Below, piece after piece: positions 22,171-32,422 of a DNA stretch of 64,000 bases. The DNA is from Phymorhynchus buccinoides (lineage: Eukaryota > Mollusca > Gastropoda > Neogastropoda > Raphitomidae). The notes below the pieces were generated by a model. That model did no database searches. It saw only the letters and a program-made list of their open reading frames with translations, and was not told the origin of the DNA. Where the stretch lies: the NCBI GenBank assembly GCA_017654935.2, contig CM065694.1:2238513-2302512 (forward strand). The letters run 5' to 3'. A program made the position numbers and the translations under genes. The first letter of the stretch is position 1. Each line of letters opens with the position of its first letter.

Positions 22171-23250
22171 TAAACTGGATGCGCAAACACGGAACTTTAT
22201 CCAATAAATATTTTGCACTGACAAACATTTTGGGAGAAGTGTTATTTGAACACAACCTGTTAAGCTCAAGCTTATAAACAATTACACATTTTCTGAGGAA
22301 AAGAAAATGGTTTTCATTGATATTGTCGCTCACTGTTGTAGCCAGGCCTGTTATCTAAAGCTGAACACACGAAGAAAAGTAAAGATCAATGGCGAAAAAG
22401 AAATCAGTGTAATTTTCAAATTGAAATCAGAATGTTTTTTAGTGTTAATTTTTTTTAAATCTGTACTTTCGTCTTAAAAAGTATGACATCGCTCTGCTGA
22501 CCACTACTGCACCAAAATCAATAACTGGTCAAAAGTAAAACAGCAATTTCACTTTAGAAGTAGAAAGTATGCGAAGGAAAAAGAACAGAGGAAGGAAAAC
22601 AACAAAAGTCCGGATTATCATTACAAAGCTTAACAGTATACTTTCCTAGGCACTGCGGCGCGTTTCGTAGCTCAGCTAAGCACTTGTCCAGAGAATGTCA
22701 TCAGTTTCTCAGCATAAAACATTTCTTTTTAAAAGTTAGTAGTAAGATTAGAAAGTGATTCACATGTCTTCGTTTTTCTCCAGTCCGTCCGGCAATCCAT
22801 CCACCCACACACCCCAGCTTTTCCTTTCAAACCTCCCCTCAATCCACCGGAACGTCAGAACACACATTTATATTGATGCAGACCAAACAATTAAAACAGC
22901 TGGGGATTAAAACAAAGTAAAACAGAATTTTTAAAATTATTCTAGGAAATCTGTTCAATCTGATTTTTCAACACCACTTCTCCACTGAAGAGACAGACAG
23001 CATATCGTTCTGTGGTTTTTGTTCTTTCATTTGACACCCCCCAACCTTTCCATCAGTTTAATCCCTTCTAACCCACACACAGTCCTCGTCTTCTCCCTCC
23101 TCGTTCCAGTTGCTTTCTTCAATTCTTCCACAGATTCAATTTGCTATGGATTTTTGCCCAGGTTCACCATTGTTTTTCATGGTCTTCCTCTTGTTCATCC
23201 CATCACCTGCAGTTTCTCCTCGATGTGCTCAATCATGGACATGGCCTTCA
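21640..23250. other. intergenic DNA including a (CA)n tract
   Basis: 22009-22168 is (CA)n with CACCA interruptions. The rest is AT-rich with no recognisable gene. It may contain the 3' UTR of gene C, which reads leftwards from 23252, but no clear AATAAA on the minus strand is close to the stop codon. Confidence 0.6.
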
Positions 23251-23251
23251 T

Positions 23252-23731
23252 TCAGTCCCCGCCACACTGCCGAAGTAACCCATAACAGTACTCCAGCATG
23301 TTGCCGTCATTCGATCTGTCCAACTTCTGGCGCATAAATTCCTTCATTTTCTTCTCGGCTCCATGCGCGTTAGCAATCGCATTTGTTAGGTGAGCCATCT
23401 TCGCGGCAGGTGGAACATGGGTGTCAGAAATCAACGCTTGCAAAGAAAGCTCGGCCGAAAAATAACGCTCGCAAATTGCTCTCCAATAGTTCTGGCGTTG
23501 TCTGTAATTGGGTGTGTTCTCCCACTGTCTGTATTTATTACAAAACTGTGGGTTCTTGGGTTTTAAATGTACCCTCAAAACAGGCAGTAATTTGTAGAAT
23601 TTCTTATACACCTTTCCAGCACATTTTTGGCATCTAGTTTCACTCGGTGTGCGAAAGATCGACTTCGAGTTTCGCTTCTTCGTTGTCTTCCAGGGACGGT
23701 ATTCATGTCGAGATAGCATGAGACTTAGCAT
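23252..23731 (-). CDS. gene C: unidentified 159-codon ORF
   Basis: The frame runs from ATG at 23731 to a stop at 23252. Residues 1-14 are encoded by one arm of a 159-bp hairpin (23690-23848). Residues 15-24 are very basic (KTTKKRNSK). C34 and C37 form a CxxC in TRCQKCAGK. The middle is Tyr/Arg/Asn rich (YRQRQNYWRAICERYF), and the C-terminal half (AAKMAHLTNAIANAHG, CYGLLRQCGGD) looks helical. Non-biased composition over 145 residues supports real coding, perhaps the last exon of a longer gene or a domesticated transposon fragment. No family is recognised. The true start is uncertain because the hairpin may be an insertion. Confidence 0.45.
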   Translation of the reverse strand: MLSLMLSRHEYRPWKTTKKRNSKSIFRTPSETRCQKCAGKVYKKFYKLLPVLRVHLKPKNPQFCNKYRQWENTPNYRQRQNYWRAICERYFSAELSLQALISDTHVPPAAKMAHLTNAIANAHGAEKKMKEFMRQKLDRSNDGNMLEYCYGLLRQCGGD

Positions 23732-23848
23732 GATGCTAACTTAGAAGCTCTTCCAAAAGTCCTATTAAATCCTATAGGACATTGGAAGAGGTTCTAAGTT
23801 AGCATCATGCTAAGTCTCATGCTATCTCAACGTGAATACCGTCCCTGG
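23690..23848. repeat. 159-bp hairpin at the gene C start
   Basis: CCAGGGACGGTATTCA at the left and TGAATACCGTCCCTGG at the right bound an inverted repeat with stems of about 75 bp. Only a few mismatches are present (CATGTCGAG/CACGTTGAG, AAGCTC/AACCTC, AAAAGTCC/AATGTCC). The centre is at about 23769 with a tiny loop. CAGGG tips resemble hAT fold-back elements, but no target duplication is evident. A transcript would form a long dsRNA hairpin. Confidence 0.88.
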
Positions 23849-25040
23849 TCATCATCTTCTTTGACTTTGTCTTCATGTCAACATGAAATGTGCCTAAGTC
23901 GGTGAAAACGAACTCCCGCACTTTCTTCCCATACCCCATGCTTTTTGCTGTCAAATTGACCAAAAGGGCTTTTTTTGCTGTCACCAACACGATTTGAGAG
24001 CTACGGTAGGACTGAACTCTGGACGGTAGCGGAGTCTTTAGTTCAAAAGTTAAGGGCAGGTGAAATTATTTCAGGGTAGCGTTGATGAGATGTAATGCTG
24101 CGCGGCGCTCGGCGCGAGAATTCTGATTGCTCCTTTGTGCTTTACTTCAACTTCAACTTCTGTTTTATTTGTCCTCATACATACAAGGATAATTGTCTTG
24201 CGGACACGTTACACATATACACAAGAAACTAAACAAATTCTTAAATAACAACCAAAAAATGCATGCATTAAAATATTTGTTTACAAAAGAGTACCCAACC
24301 CAAATCCTCATCCATTCTCTCTCATCTAAAAAATATCCCGAGTTACGCCCTCCGAGTTACGTCCCCTCGTTTCATGAGCGCCTGGATATTTGTAATCATG
24401 TGGTCAAAACAAATCTTTAATATTTCCAAACAACACGTATAACAGAACACAAAACAGAGCATCAACAAGCATGTACTCTTTGCATGCTGTTCTGTGCGTT
24501 GATTTGAAGTTTGTGAGTGAACATTAGGCTTGGGCCTTTTTCTCTCCATTAGATACATTGTTATACTGTATCTATCTCGCTGGTCATTTTCATATTGCTG
24601 TGGATTTTTAAAGTTATTTTATTTATACTCGTATCAATATTAATAAATAAAGTAAAGAATGATGGCTCATCGAAAGCTATGCAGGTGTTTTTAAACTTCA
24701 ATGGGCGAACATTTTTATGTATGCTGTTGTTGATGTTGTTGTTATTGGCTTACACTGGCTAAAAGACTCCAGGAATCATCTAAATAGCGGAAGCATTTGA
24801 ACACTATGTTGCAAGTTCTACAGACGAGAACATTACGCGTGTGACCGTTTTTTTATTACCCCGCCATGTGGGCAACCACATTCCGTCTTCGGGGAATTTT
24901 GCAGACTGATTATGTTATGCTAGGAGCTTGTAATAGCTAAACTATGCATAGCATAACAACATGTGATGTAGCCTTGGTATTCTAGCCTATGTCAATTGTC
25001 CGACACGGGCTTAAGCCAAGGCAGATGTTTATGTATGATT
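23849..25040. other. intergenic DNA with a LINE-like 3' tail
   Basis: 24145-24190 reads on the minus strand as an A-rich retroelement end (GAGGACAAATAAAACAG) followed by a GAAGTTGAAGTTGAAG tail. No gene is visible. AATAAA at 24642 lies in DNA homologous to 12290-12400 upstream of gene A. Confidence 0.5.
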
Positions 25041-25316
25041 AGTTGCCTAGAAGCATTACAAAAGAACGCTTCGTTTTAGAAAGGATGCTTCTTGTTGGCC
25101 AAAGAAATCACGCATCTTTACATATTCATGAAATCACGTGCACAATTCGCAGAACACTCGGTGTTTTTTAAATCCAAATGTTCCCTGCGTTGCACGAAAT
25201 GCAAGTGAACAGGTATTTCGCCAGAACAAATTGTCAGAGGCCATTTGGTTTGTCTTGGGTGGAAGCAGTCTTACTCAGTCTTCGGTCGTCTTCGAAAGCA
25301 GAGCAGAGGTAACCCG
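25041..25316 (+). promoter_or_regulatory. gene B promoter region and non-coding first exon
   Basis: Homologous to 12795-13089 upstream of gene A. It ends at a donor (AACCCG then GTAAGTAACC, exon end 25316) identical to gene A's over the first ten intronic bases. The initiator-like TCAGTC is at 25275-25280; a start at A25277 would give a 40-bp exon. The conserved GAAGCAGT...CTCAGTCTTC block just upstream is the best core-promoter candidate. Confidence 0.55.
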
Positions 25317-25374
25317 GTAAGTAACCTGTTGCCTGCAAATGGCCACACGCACATAGTCCTGAAAGAGAAGATGG

Positions 25375-25608
25375 TTAAAGACCCACTGACCCAGCAAGAT
25401 TGAGTCACTTGTTTTTTCTGGGTAAGTGTGACCCACATACAAATGCCCCCAACTTCAATTTGAGGCTGCTCTTTAAAGTCTGTCTCGTTTTGAATTTGGG
25501 GGCATTTGTATGGGAGTCAAACCTGGTCAAAACAAGATTTCTTACCAGCGAGAGAGGGAAAACACGTGAAAGCCGTGATTTTCCTTCATGGATCTGGTGG
25601 GTCTTTAA
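25375..25608. mobile_element. TTAA-ended MITE, family 3, with internal inverted repeat
   Basis: TTAAAGACCCACTGACCC at the left pairs with GGTGGGTCTTTAA at the right. Inside, CATACAAATGCCCCCAA faces TTGGGGGCATTTGTATG-like sequence. It is 234 bp, in the gene B intron. The segment 25526-25608 (GTCAAAACAAGATTTCTTAC onward) is homologous to the palindrome axis at 30578-30720. Confidence 0.8.
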
Positions 25609-26148
25609 TTTAACAGACGGAATGAAACCTTTCAAGGTTTCCTTTTTCAGTTAAGTATTGGGTAGCTAATCGTCTAATGTGCAATGTCGCCTTTCTTCTT
25701 TTAATTAACGAGAGTAACGTAAATATTCTTCCACAATTTAAGTTTCCTTTTGTATCCTCTTTCTCCATGGTCTTGATTTGTAACGCTTTCAAACGCCAAC
25801 CCTAGAATAATTTCGCCACATAATCCAAAGCCAGTTCAGAGTTTGGCGCATCGCATTTTCGAAAAGCGTTTATCGTTAAGCCTTATCAAAGTGGCACCTA
25901 ACCTTAGTCAGTTCAAAAATCTCCTCCATAGAGACTCCAAGATTCAACAATTGAAATGTGTATATGATTAACACATCTAAAAGCGTCCTAGTCATGCCAA
26001 TCATGAAAAGAATACAAATAATCAGAAAGGACACATTAAGAGGCCGCGAGGCCTAGTTGTCTTCATTCTCTGACCTAACCTGACCTGACCTTTGTCTCAT
26101 TCAGGTAGCAAATTATGCAATTTGTAAACTTGCCTCCCACCCAGCAAC

Positions 26149-26149
<1 letters not shown>

Positions 26150-26179
<30 letters not shown>

Positions 26180-26200
26180 ACCCCCCCCCCCCCCCCACCC
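26150..26200. repeat. poly-C tract
   Basis: A run of about 47 C with single A interruptions. In the inverted copy it appears as a G run at 34728-34754 of different length, so its size is unreliable. Confidence 0.9.
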
Positions 26201-26398
26201 CTCGCTTCACCCGCCTCACCAAACAATACTTTTGGCGATGTCCGAAATCTATCCGGGAAAAGACGATAATTCAACAGGACAGAAATTCGTCTGGGTTTGG
26301 TTTGGATACGTTGACGGCGATCCTTCCTGGCTCGCATTGGCCTCACTAGCCATATGCCAACTCATCCAGCATCCTAAGATTTCCACAAGGACGAACTG

Positions 26399-26662
26399 TT
26401 GAAGCATGGTCTTGGGGAAGATTTATCTTGGGGAAAATTCTTTAGTGAACCACAATACAGTGTGACTAGAAAGCCCTACGACAAGGTCTTTATTAAACGT
26501 TTCAACACTAACATAAGGAAAAATTGCTTCAGCAATAGAGTTGCTAACATCTGGAATGAATTAACAAACGAACTAAAATGTGCACCAAATACTAACTTGT
26601 TCAAAAATCGTCTCGACAAATCTCCAAATTATTTAAATTTATTTAGAAGCTTTGATGAGTAG
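26399..26662 (+). pseudogene. LINE reverse-transcriptase C-terminal remnant
   Basis: The 87-codon frame ends with FSNRVANIWNELTNEL and TNLFKNRLDK. This is the FxxRVxxxWNxLP...FKxRLD pattern at the end of the second ORF of Jockey/CR1-type non-LTR retrotransposons. The catalytic reverse-transcriptase core and the endonuclease are absent, so this is a 5'-truncated dead copy inserted in the gene B intron. A short 3' region and a (CTA)n tract follow. The family call rests on this tail motif alone. Confidence 0.65.
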
Positions 26663-26780
26663 CTAATCTTAGGAAAATTTGACCACAATAAACCTTGACC
26701 ATTACTTGTATATAACACTGATTATAAAAAGACGGGACTCTAAAAAAAAACCTCACCTTGACGGCTTCTTTTGTCCCTAT

Positions 26781-26859
<79 letters not shown>
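26781..26859. repeat. (CTA)n microsatellite
   Basis: About 26 copies of CTA/TAC, clean here. The inverted copy (34062-34141) contains GTCAG and GTAAG interruptions. It lies close behind the LINE remnant and may have grown from its 3' tail. Confidence 0.95.
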
Positions 26860-27667
26860 ATGGTCATCATCCCTCGGGACGGACGAACTGTCACGTTGAT
26901 GGAGCCAAAAAAGGTTAGATAAAAATTCAACGGAACTGGGACAGCGCAATGAGAGTTAAAAGAATTCTTCTTCTTATCCCGTTGAGTATCCACAATCCTT
27001 TTGATTTTATGATAATATTGTTCGTCAGTTATCTAATGATCCCTGCCCTCTAGATGATGCCTTTGCTGTGTTTTCCTTCCGTCTTTTAATTCTCGTTCTT
27101 AGAGAGATAAATGTGGATACGAATTGAGTGCTGTAATTATACAGATAATAATCGAACCGTCGAGGAAGTTCAATACAGATGTGTTTGAATAGTTCTATGG
27201 GTACACTTCACAATCATTTTTCATATATGAAATAATAAAGTACGAGTCTTTGAGTCTTGAGTCGCTTTGTATATAATGATTTATTATCTTCCCCTGATAC
27301 CCATCCTCATCCCATTCAAGGCATTTCAGGCAAACGCGCAATTTTACAAACTTAGCTCAACAGAGCTCTTCGAAAGCTAATGTTGAACCATAAGTTAGTG
27401 GATAGAGATTAAGGAGGATAACATTTTGAAAGAGTTTACAACTTTCGTGTCCACTTTCCTTCTTTTTGCAATTTTGTTTGGAAAAGCTAAAGGAAGAAAA
27501 AACATAAAATACTTTTTTAATCTTTAAAATAAAGCACATACGTAGATTGAAGAAGAAAAGAATCTCTTTGTCAAGTAATACATGTGCAACGAATGGTGCG
27601 GTTGAGGGAAATAAAAAGCCTAAAATGACATCTTTGTTTTCCTTTGTCCACAAGAACCCCAACGAAA

Positions 27668-28495
27668 ATGGCTGAGAAAGGCAGATGCGGTGACCAGCCT
27701 GACAGAGACGACCTATCGAACGGAGCACCCCACTCTTCAAGCTCGGAGTCGGAAGATGCGACCCCACCCCGCAATCAGGTTCCAAAACCTCGAACACGCT
27801 CCGTAACGGAACAACTGGAGGCTCTAAAACTTGCTGACCAGCAGGAGTCTGGTGGAGCTTCCTCGTCACAACCCCCGCCTTTGGTGGAGGTGGAGGGGGC
27901 CCAGCCCGAGGACCAAGCTGACGGAGCAGCCCGGGACGACTCTTCTTCAGAAGAAATCCCCATCGGGGCAGAAGCTTCAGACCTTCACCATCCTCCATCC
28001 CCTGTCCAACAGAACGCTGAGGCAGGAGCGGAGAATGACATCAAACCGAGGGAGGAGTCGTTAGGAGCCGCTGCTGCTGCCGCTGTTGTTGCCGCTGTTG
28101 GTGCCGGCAATGCAGAGACTGAACAACAGCAACGTCACCGTTTAGGCCTGCTCAGCTGCTCATCTGCTCAAATGAGAAGGGCGTTGTATCTTGTGAGGTG
28201 GCGTTTTACCAAGCGAAAAGACAGATCTGGTCTCCCTCTTAAGGTGTTGACCCGCTGCTCTGTTCAGCCACCTCCGGAGGTGGAAACCCCTCTCATGGAA
28301 CGCCTGATCTATAATAGAATCGATTTTAAGATCTACACCCTTCCCTTGGACGGCGGCGCCAGTCCTCCCGACCATGGGCTGAGCGAACAAGAGCAGAAAG
28401 TGATGGACAACATCCTGCGATGGCTGAGGCAGTTGCTGACAGCGTACCACGAAAATAACCCGAAGGACCCCATAGAGTCTGATGAGTCTGATTGA
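27668..28495 (+). CDS. gene B: paralogue of gene A, unknown family
   Basis: A 275-residue protein in one coding exon. The start is ATG at 27668, behind an acceptor (CCTTTGTCCACAAG, exon from 27655). It aligns with gene A at MAEKG, at NGAPHSS, at EEIPIGAEASD (95-105) and over the last ~105 residues (VRWRFTKRKD, CSVQPPPEV with QPPPEV at 200-205, GLSEQEQKVM, WLRQLLTAYHENNPKD). It has one copy of the region that is repeated four times in gene A and an Ala-rich stretch near 135-150. The N-terminal half is Ser/Glu/Pro rich and probably disordered; the C-terminal part is probably helical. No signal peptide or enzyme motif is seen. The function is unknown. The frame is intact. Confidence 0.82.
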   Translation: MAEKGRCGDQPDRDDLSNGAPHSSSSESEDATPPRNQVPKPRTRSVTEQLEALKLADQQESGGASSSQPPPLVEVEGAQPEDQADGAARDDSSSEEIPIGAEASDLHHPPSPVQQNAEAGAENDIKPREESLGAAAAAAVVAAVGAGNAETEQQQRHRLGLLSCSSAQMRRALYLVRWRFTKRKDRSGLPLKVLTRCSVQPPPEVETPLMERLIYNRIDFKIYTLPLDGGASPPDHGLSEQEQKVMDNILRWLRQLLTAYHENNPKDPIESDESD

Positions 28496-28940
28496 CCCCA
28501 GTGTTGATGCCTTCACCCAGAAAGAACAAAAGAACAAAAAAGGGGGGGGGGGGTTGAAGGCTCTGTGCACAATGAGACCTCAAACTTACCAAAGCTTCCA
28601 TGATGTTTTACCTGTAACTGTGAATCGTTGAATGTTATCGTGCGCCTTTGTTTAGTTCGTACACGTGTTACTCTCGTTCCTGTTGGATGATCGTTCGTGT
28701 TTCCTTGTCACCGTAGGGATATTATGATCCAGTGGTGGTATTATTTTTAAAGATCGTTTTATGTCTACAGGTTTTTACATGCTGGAATTTTTGTGTTTTA
28801 ACCTCAGCATAAAACGTTTTATCTAGTTGTTTTTTAAAGGAGTGTTACGTACGTTAAATGTTGTTTTCATCAAAACGATCACTGTACGCAAGAAGTTGGA
28901 CTGGATTTTTAATAAACGTTTTAGCCCTGAACATGTTGAT
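28496..28940 (+). terminator. gene B 3' UTR and polyadenylation signal
   Basis: AATAAA at 28911-28916 follows ATCACTGTACGCAAGAAG. A GT-rich downstream element starts at about 28940. A G run of about 11 lies at 28542-28552. The arrangement is homologous to gene A's 3' end. Confidence 0.75.
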
Positions 28941-28984
28941 TATTATTTTCGTGTGTGTGTGCGTGCTTGTGTGCGTGTGCGTGT

Positions 28985-29100
28985 GTGTGTCAAAGTCAAA
29001 GTCAAAGTCAAAATTTTTATTTTCAGATGGAACATTGAATAAGCAATAATGGTTTGCTTTTTTACATCAAGCCATCTATAACACAACAGTTAAAGAAGGA
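28985..29100 (-). mobile_element. retroelement 3' end with (TTTGAC)n tail
   Basis: On the minus strand the sequence runs GCTTATTCAATGTTCCATC, then TGAAAATAAAAATTTTGAC, then TTTGAC repeats. This is typical of a CR1/L2-type LINE, or a SINE using its tail. It sits directly after the gene B polyadenylation region. Confidence 0.5.
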
Positions 29101-29228
29101 AATAAACATGAGAACACCCCCACCACCGCCACCCACACACACACACAGACACAAACCAAACCAAAACAAACACAACAAAGACATTAATAAGTTCATGCAC
29201 GCACACACCCGAGTACTCGTATACTCTC

Positions 29229-29700
29229 TCTCAAAAACTCTCTCTCTCTATCTCTCTCACAGTCCGCCGTCGCTCATCGTCTCATCCGCTCTCTTCTCAC
29301 ACAGCTCGCTCTCTCCTCTATTCTTTCAGTCTCGTCTCTCTCTCTCTCCTCCCTTCTCCTCTCTCGCTCGACTCCTCCCCTCCTCTCTCACTCCCTCCGC
29401 TCAAAGTCTGCTCTCACTCTGCTCTCATCTCCGTCATCTCTCGCTTTCGGGTCCGTTCATCTCGTCTCCCTCCTCAGGGTGCTCGCTCTCTCTCCTCTCT
29501 CGTCTGCATCGGTCTCCTCTCCTCTCAGTCGTCAACTCTTCTCTCTCTACTCTCCATCGCTCTCTCTCTCTCCTGTCTGTCTCTCTCCTCAAATGACAAA
29601 TCATCATCTCTCCGTCTCTTCGTCTCATCTCTCTCAGTCCGCAGGTCTCTCCGTCCCCCTCACGTCGCCCTCCCTCTCTCTCTCCATCTCTCTCTCTCAT
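29229..29700. repeat. irregular CT-rich tract (probably noisy sequence)
   Basis: About 470 bp of CT with scattered CG, TCATC and CAGTC interruptions. The mirror-image position (31581-31680) is only about 100 bp of clean (GA)n, so this arm is about 380 bp longer here. The pattern resembles sequencing or consensus error in a microsatellite. The serine-rich translations are meaningless. Confidence 0.75.
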
Positions 29701-30577
29701 TAAACAAACATCTATACGCTCATCTATACATATATACATATATACATATATACAAATACATATATATTTAACAAGATAAGATACACAGGTACATTAATAC
29801 TTCGAGTAATTTTCAGTGTGATATAGAGGATCAAGATTTATTGGTGATTCAGATTAATAAACCACATCATATGAAGCATGATATCAATAAAATTGACAAG
29901 AATGTGATCAAGAAACCAACATATCAAATAATTAGGTTGCTTTTTTTTGTCACACAGTATAAATTTGATTAGAAGACGTGATCAAGCTTAATATTATATT
30001 AATCATTAAATGGGTCTTCTTAAAAACATCATCATAGAGCATTAACAGGCAACCGCTTGGTGGCGTGCGTGTGTGCGTGTGTATGTGTGTGTATACAGTT
30101 CAGGGCGATCTCAAAAGATAATGGTGAATAATTTCACCCGTTGAAGATTGGCATGTAGGGGCCTTTTCATCTCATTCTTTACTTTCACTTTGCGAGCATC
30201 TTCTTGGCAACGCCGTTATAGCCACGGTTTATTCAGTGTGGGAATTAGTTCTATCAGCAGCTGTAACTGCATTTTCCCAACAATGCTAGACATGACAGTT
30301 TGCTCACATAGCAAACACGGGCAGCAAATCAAATCTCTTTTTCCAGTATACAATGCGGTCTTTTACCAAAATGACTCGTATCGTCGGTTGACACATTGGC
30401 GGCTTTTGCCATAGAAATTTGTTTTAATTTTAATCCAACCTTCCAGAAACGCAACATCAATCGCCTGTTAGGATATCATGATTGGAAACGATTGACTAGC
30501 ACATAAATTTGCAAAACATTTGTAAACCAATAAACTGAATGTTTTTTCTTGGGGAAATCGAGCTGACATTTTAAGCT
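29701..30577. other. AT-rich DNA next to the palindrome axis
   Basis: Contains ATATACAT repeats (29725-29770) and a short GTGT tract (30065-30092). The 88-codon frame at 30148-30414 is seen identically in the mirror arm, but that only reflects the palindrome. No gene is supported. Confidence 0.6.
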
Positions 30578-30720
30578 TTAAAGATCCACCAGTACGTGTC
30601 AAAATCACGGGTTCACGTGTTTTTTCCCTCTTATAAACTGGTAAGAAATCTTGTTTTGACGTTATAAGAGGGAAAAAACACGTGAACCCGTGATTTTGAC
30701 ACGTACTGGTGGATCTTTAA
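30578..30720. mobile_element. palindrome axis: fold-back TTAA element with 25-bp spacer
   Basis: TTAAAGATCCACCAG (30578) mirrors CTGGTGGATCTTTAA (ends 30720). The arms meet at TTATAA (30631-30636) and TTATAA (30662-30667), leaving a 25-bp spacer at 30637-30661. The spacer, read on the minus strand (GTCAAAACAAGATTTCTTAC), matches 25526-25545 in the family 3 MITE. The strand switch therefore occurred inside, or was created by, a hairpin-forming element. Confidence 0.85.
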
Positions 30721-31580
30721 AGCTTAAAATGTCAGCTCGATTTCCCCAAGAAAAAACATTCAGTTTATTGGTTTACAAATGTTTTGCAAATTTATGTGCT
30801 AGTCAATCGTTTCCAATCATGATATCCTAACAGGCGATTGATGCTGCGTTTCTGGAAGGTTGGATTAAAATTAAAACAAATTTCTATGGCAAAAGCCGCC
30901 AATGTGTCAACCGACGATACGAGTCATTTTGGTAAAAGACCGCATTGTATACTGGAAAAAGAGATTTGATTTGCTGCCCGTGTTTGCTATGTGAGCAAAC
31001 TGTCATGTCTAGCATTGTTGGGAAAATGCAGTTACAGCTGCTGATAGAACTAATTCCCACACTGAATAAACCGTGGCTATAACGGCGTTGCCAAGAAGAT
31101 GCTCGCAAAGTGAAAGTAAAGAATGAGATGAAAAGGCCCCTACATGCCAATCTTCAACGGGTGAAATTATTCACCATTATCTTTTGAGATCGCCCTGAAC
31201 TGTAACACACACATACACACACACACACGCACGCACACGGTTGCCTGTTAATGCTCCATGATGATGTTTTTAAGAAGACCCATTTAATGATTAATATAAT
31301 ATTAAGTTTGATCACGTCTTCTAATCAAATTTATACTGTGTGACAAACAAGGCAACCTAATTATTTGATCTGTTGGTTTCTTGATCACATTCTTGTCAAT
31401 TTTATTTATATCATGTTTCATATGATGTGGTTTATTGATCTGAATCATCATCTTGATCCTCTATCACACTGAAAATTACTCGAAGTATTAATGTGCCTGT
31501 GTATCTTATCTTGTTGTTATATGTATTTGTATATATGTATATATGTATATATGTATAGATGAGCGTATAGATGTTTGAGA

Positions 31581-31581
31581 T

Positions 31582-31669
<88 letters not shown>

Positions 31670-31682
31670 GAGAGAGAGAGAG
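31581..31682. repeat. (GA)n microsatellite
   Basis: A clean GA tract mirroring the irregular CT tract at 29229-29700. This is probably the truer length. Confidence 0.9.
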
Positions 31683-32422
31683 TATACGAGTACTCGGGTG
31701 TGTGCGTGCATGAACTTATTAATGTCTTCTTTGTTGTTTGTTTTTGGTTTGGTTTGTGTCTGTGTGTGTGTGTTGGGTGGCGGTGGTGGGGGTGTTCTCA
31801 TGTTTATTTCCTTCTTTAACTGTTGTGTTATAGATGGCTTGATGTAAAAAAGCAAACCATTATTGCTTATTCAATGTTCCATCTGAAAATAAAAATTTTG
31901 ACTTTGACTTTGACTTTGACACACACACGCACACGCACACACAGCACACGCACACACACACACACGAAAATAATAATCAACATGTTCAGGGCTAAAACGT
32001 TTATTAAAAATCCAGTCCAACTTCTTGCGTACAGTGATCGTTTTGATGAAAACAACATTTAACGTACGTAACACTCCTTTAAAAAACAACTAGATAAAAC
32101 GTTTTATGCTGAGGTTAAAACACAAAAATTCCAGCATGTAAAAACCTGTAGACATAAAACGATCTTTAAAAATAATACCACCACTGGACCATAATATCCC
32201 TACGGTGACAAGGAAACACGAACGATCATCCAACAGGAACGAGAGTAACACGTGTACGAACTAAACAAAGGCGCACGATAACATTCAACGATTCACAGTT
32301 ACAGGTAAAACATCATGGAAGCTTTGGTAAGTTTGAGGTCTCATTGTGCACAGAGCCTTCAACCCCCCCCCCCCCCCTTTTTGTTCTTTTGTTCTTTCTG
32401 GGTGAAGGCATCAACACTGGGG

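Noticed and set aside
27357..27998. 213-codon minus-strand frame over gene B
   Set aside because: It is a shadow of the gene B coding exon and its intron with no homology to another product.
30148..31150. Identical 88-codon frames on opposite strands beside the axis
   Set aside because: The identity is explained by the palindrome. Composition and lack of any domain give no support for a gene.
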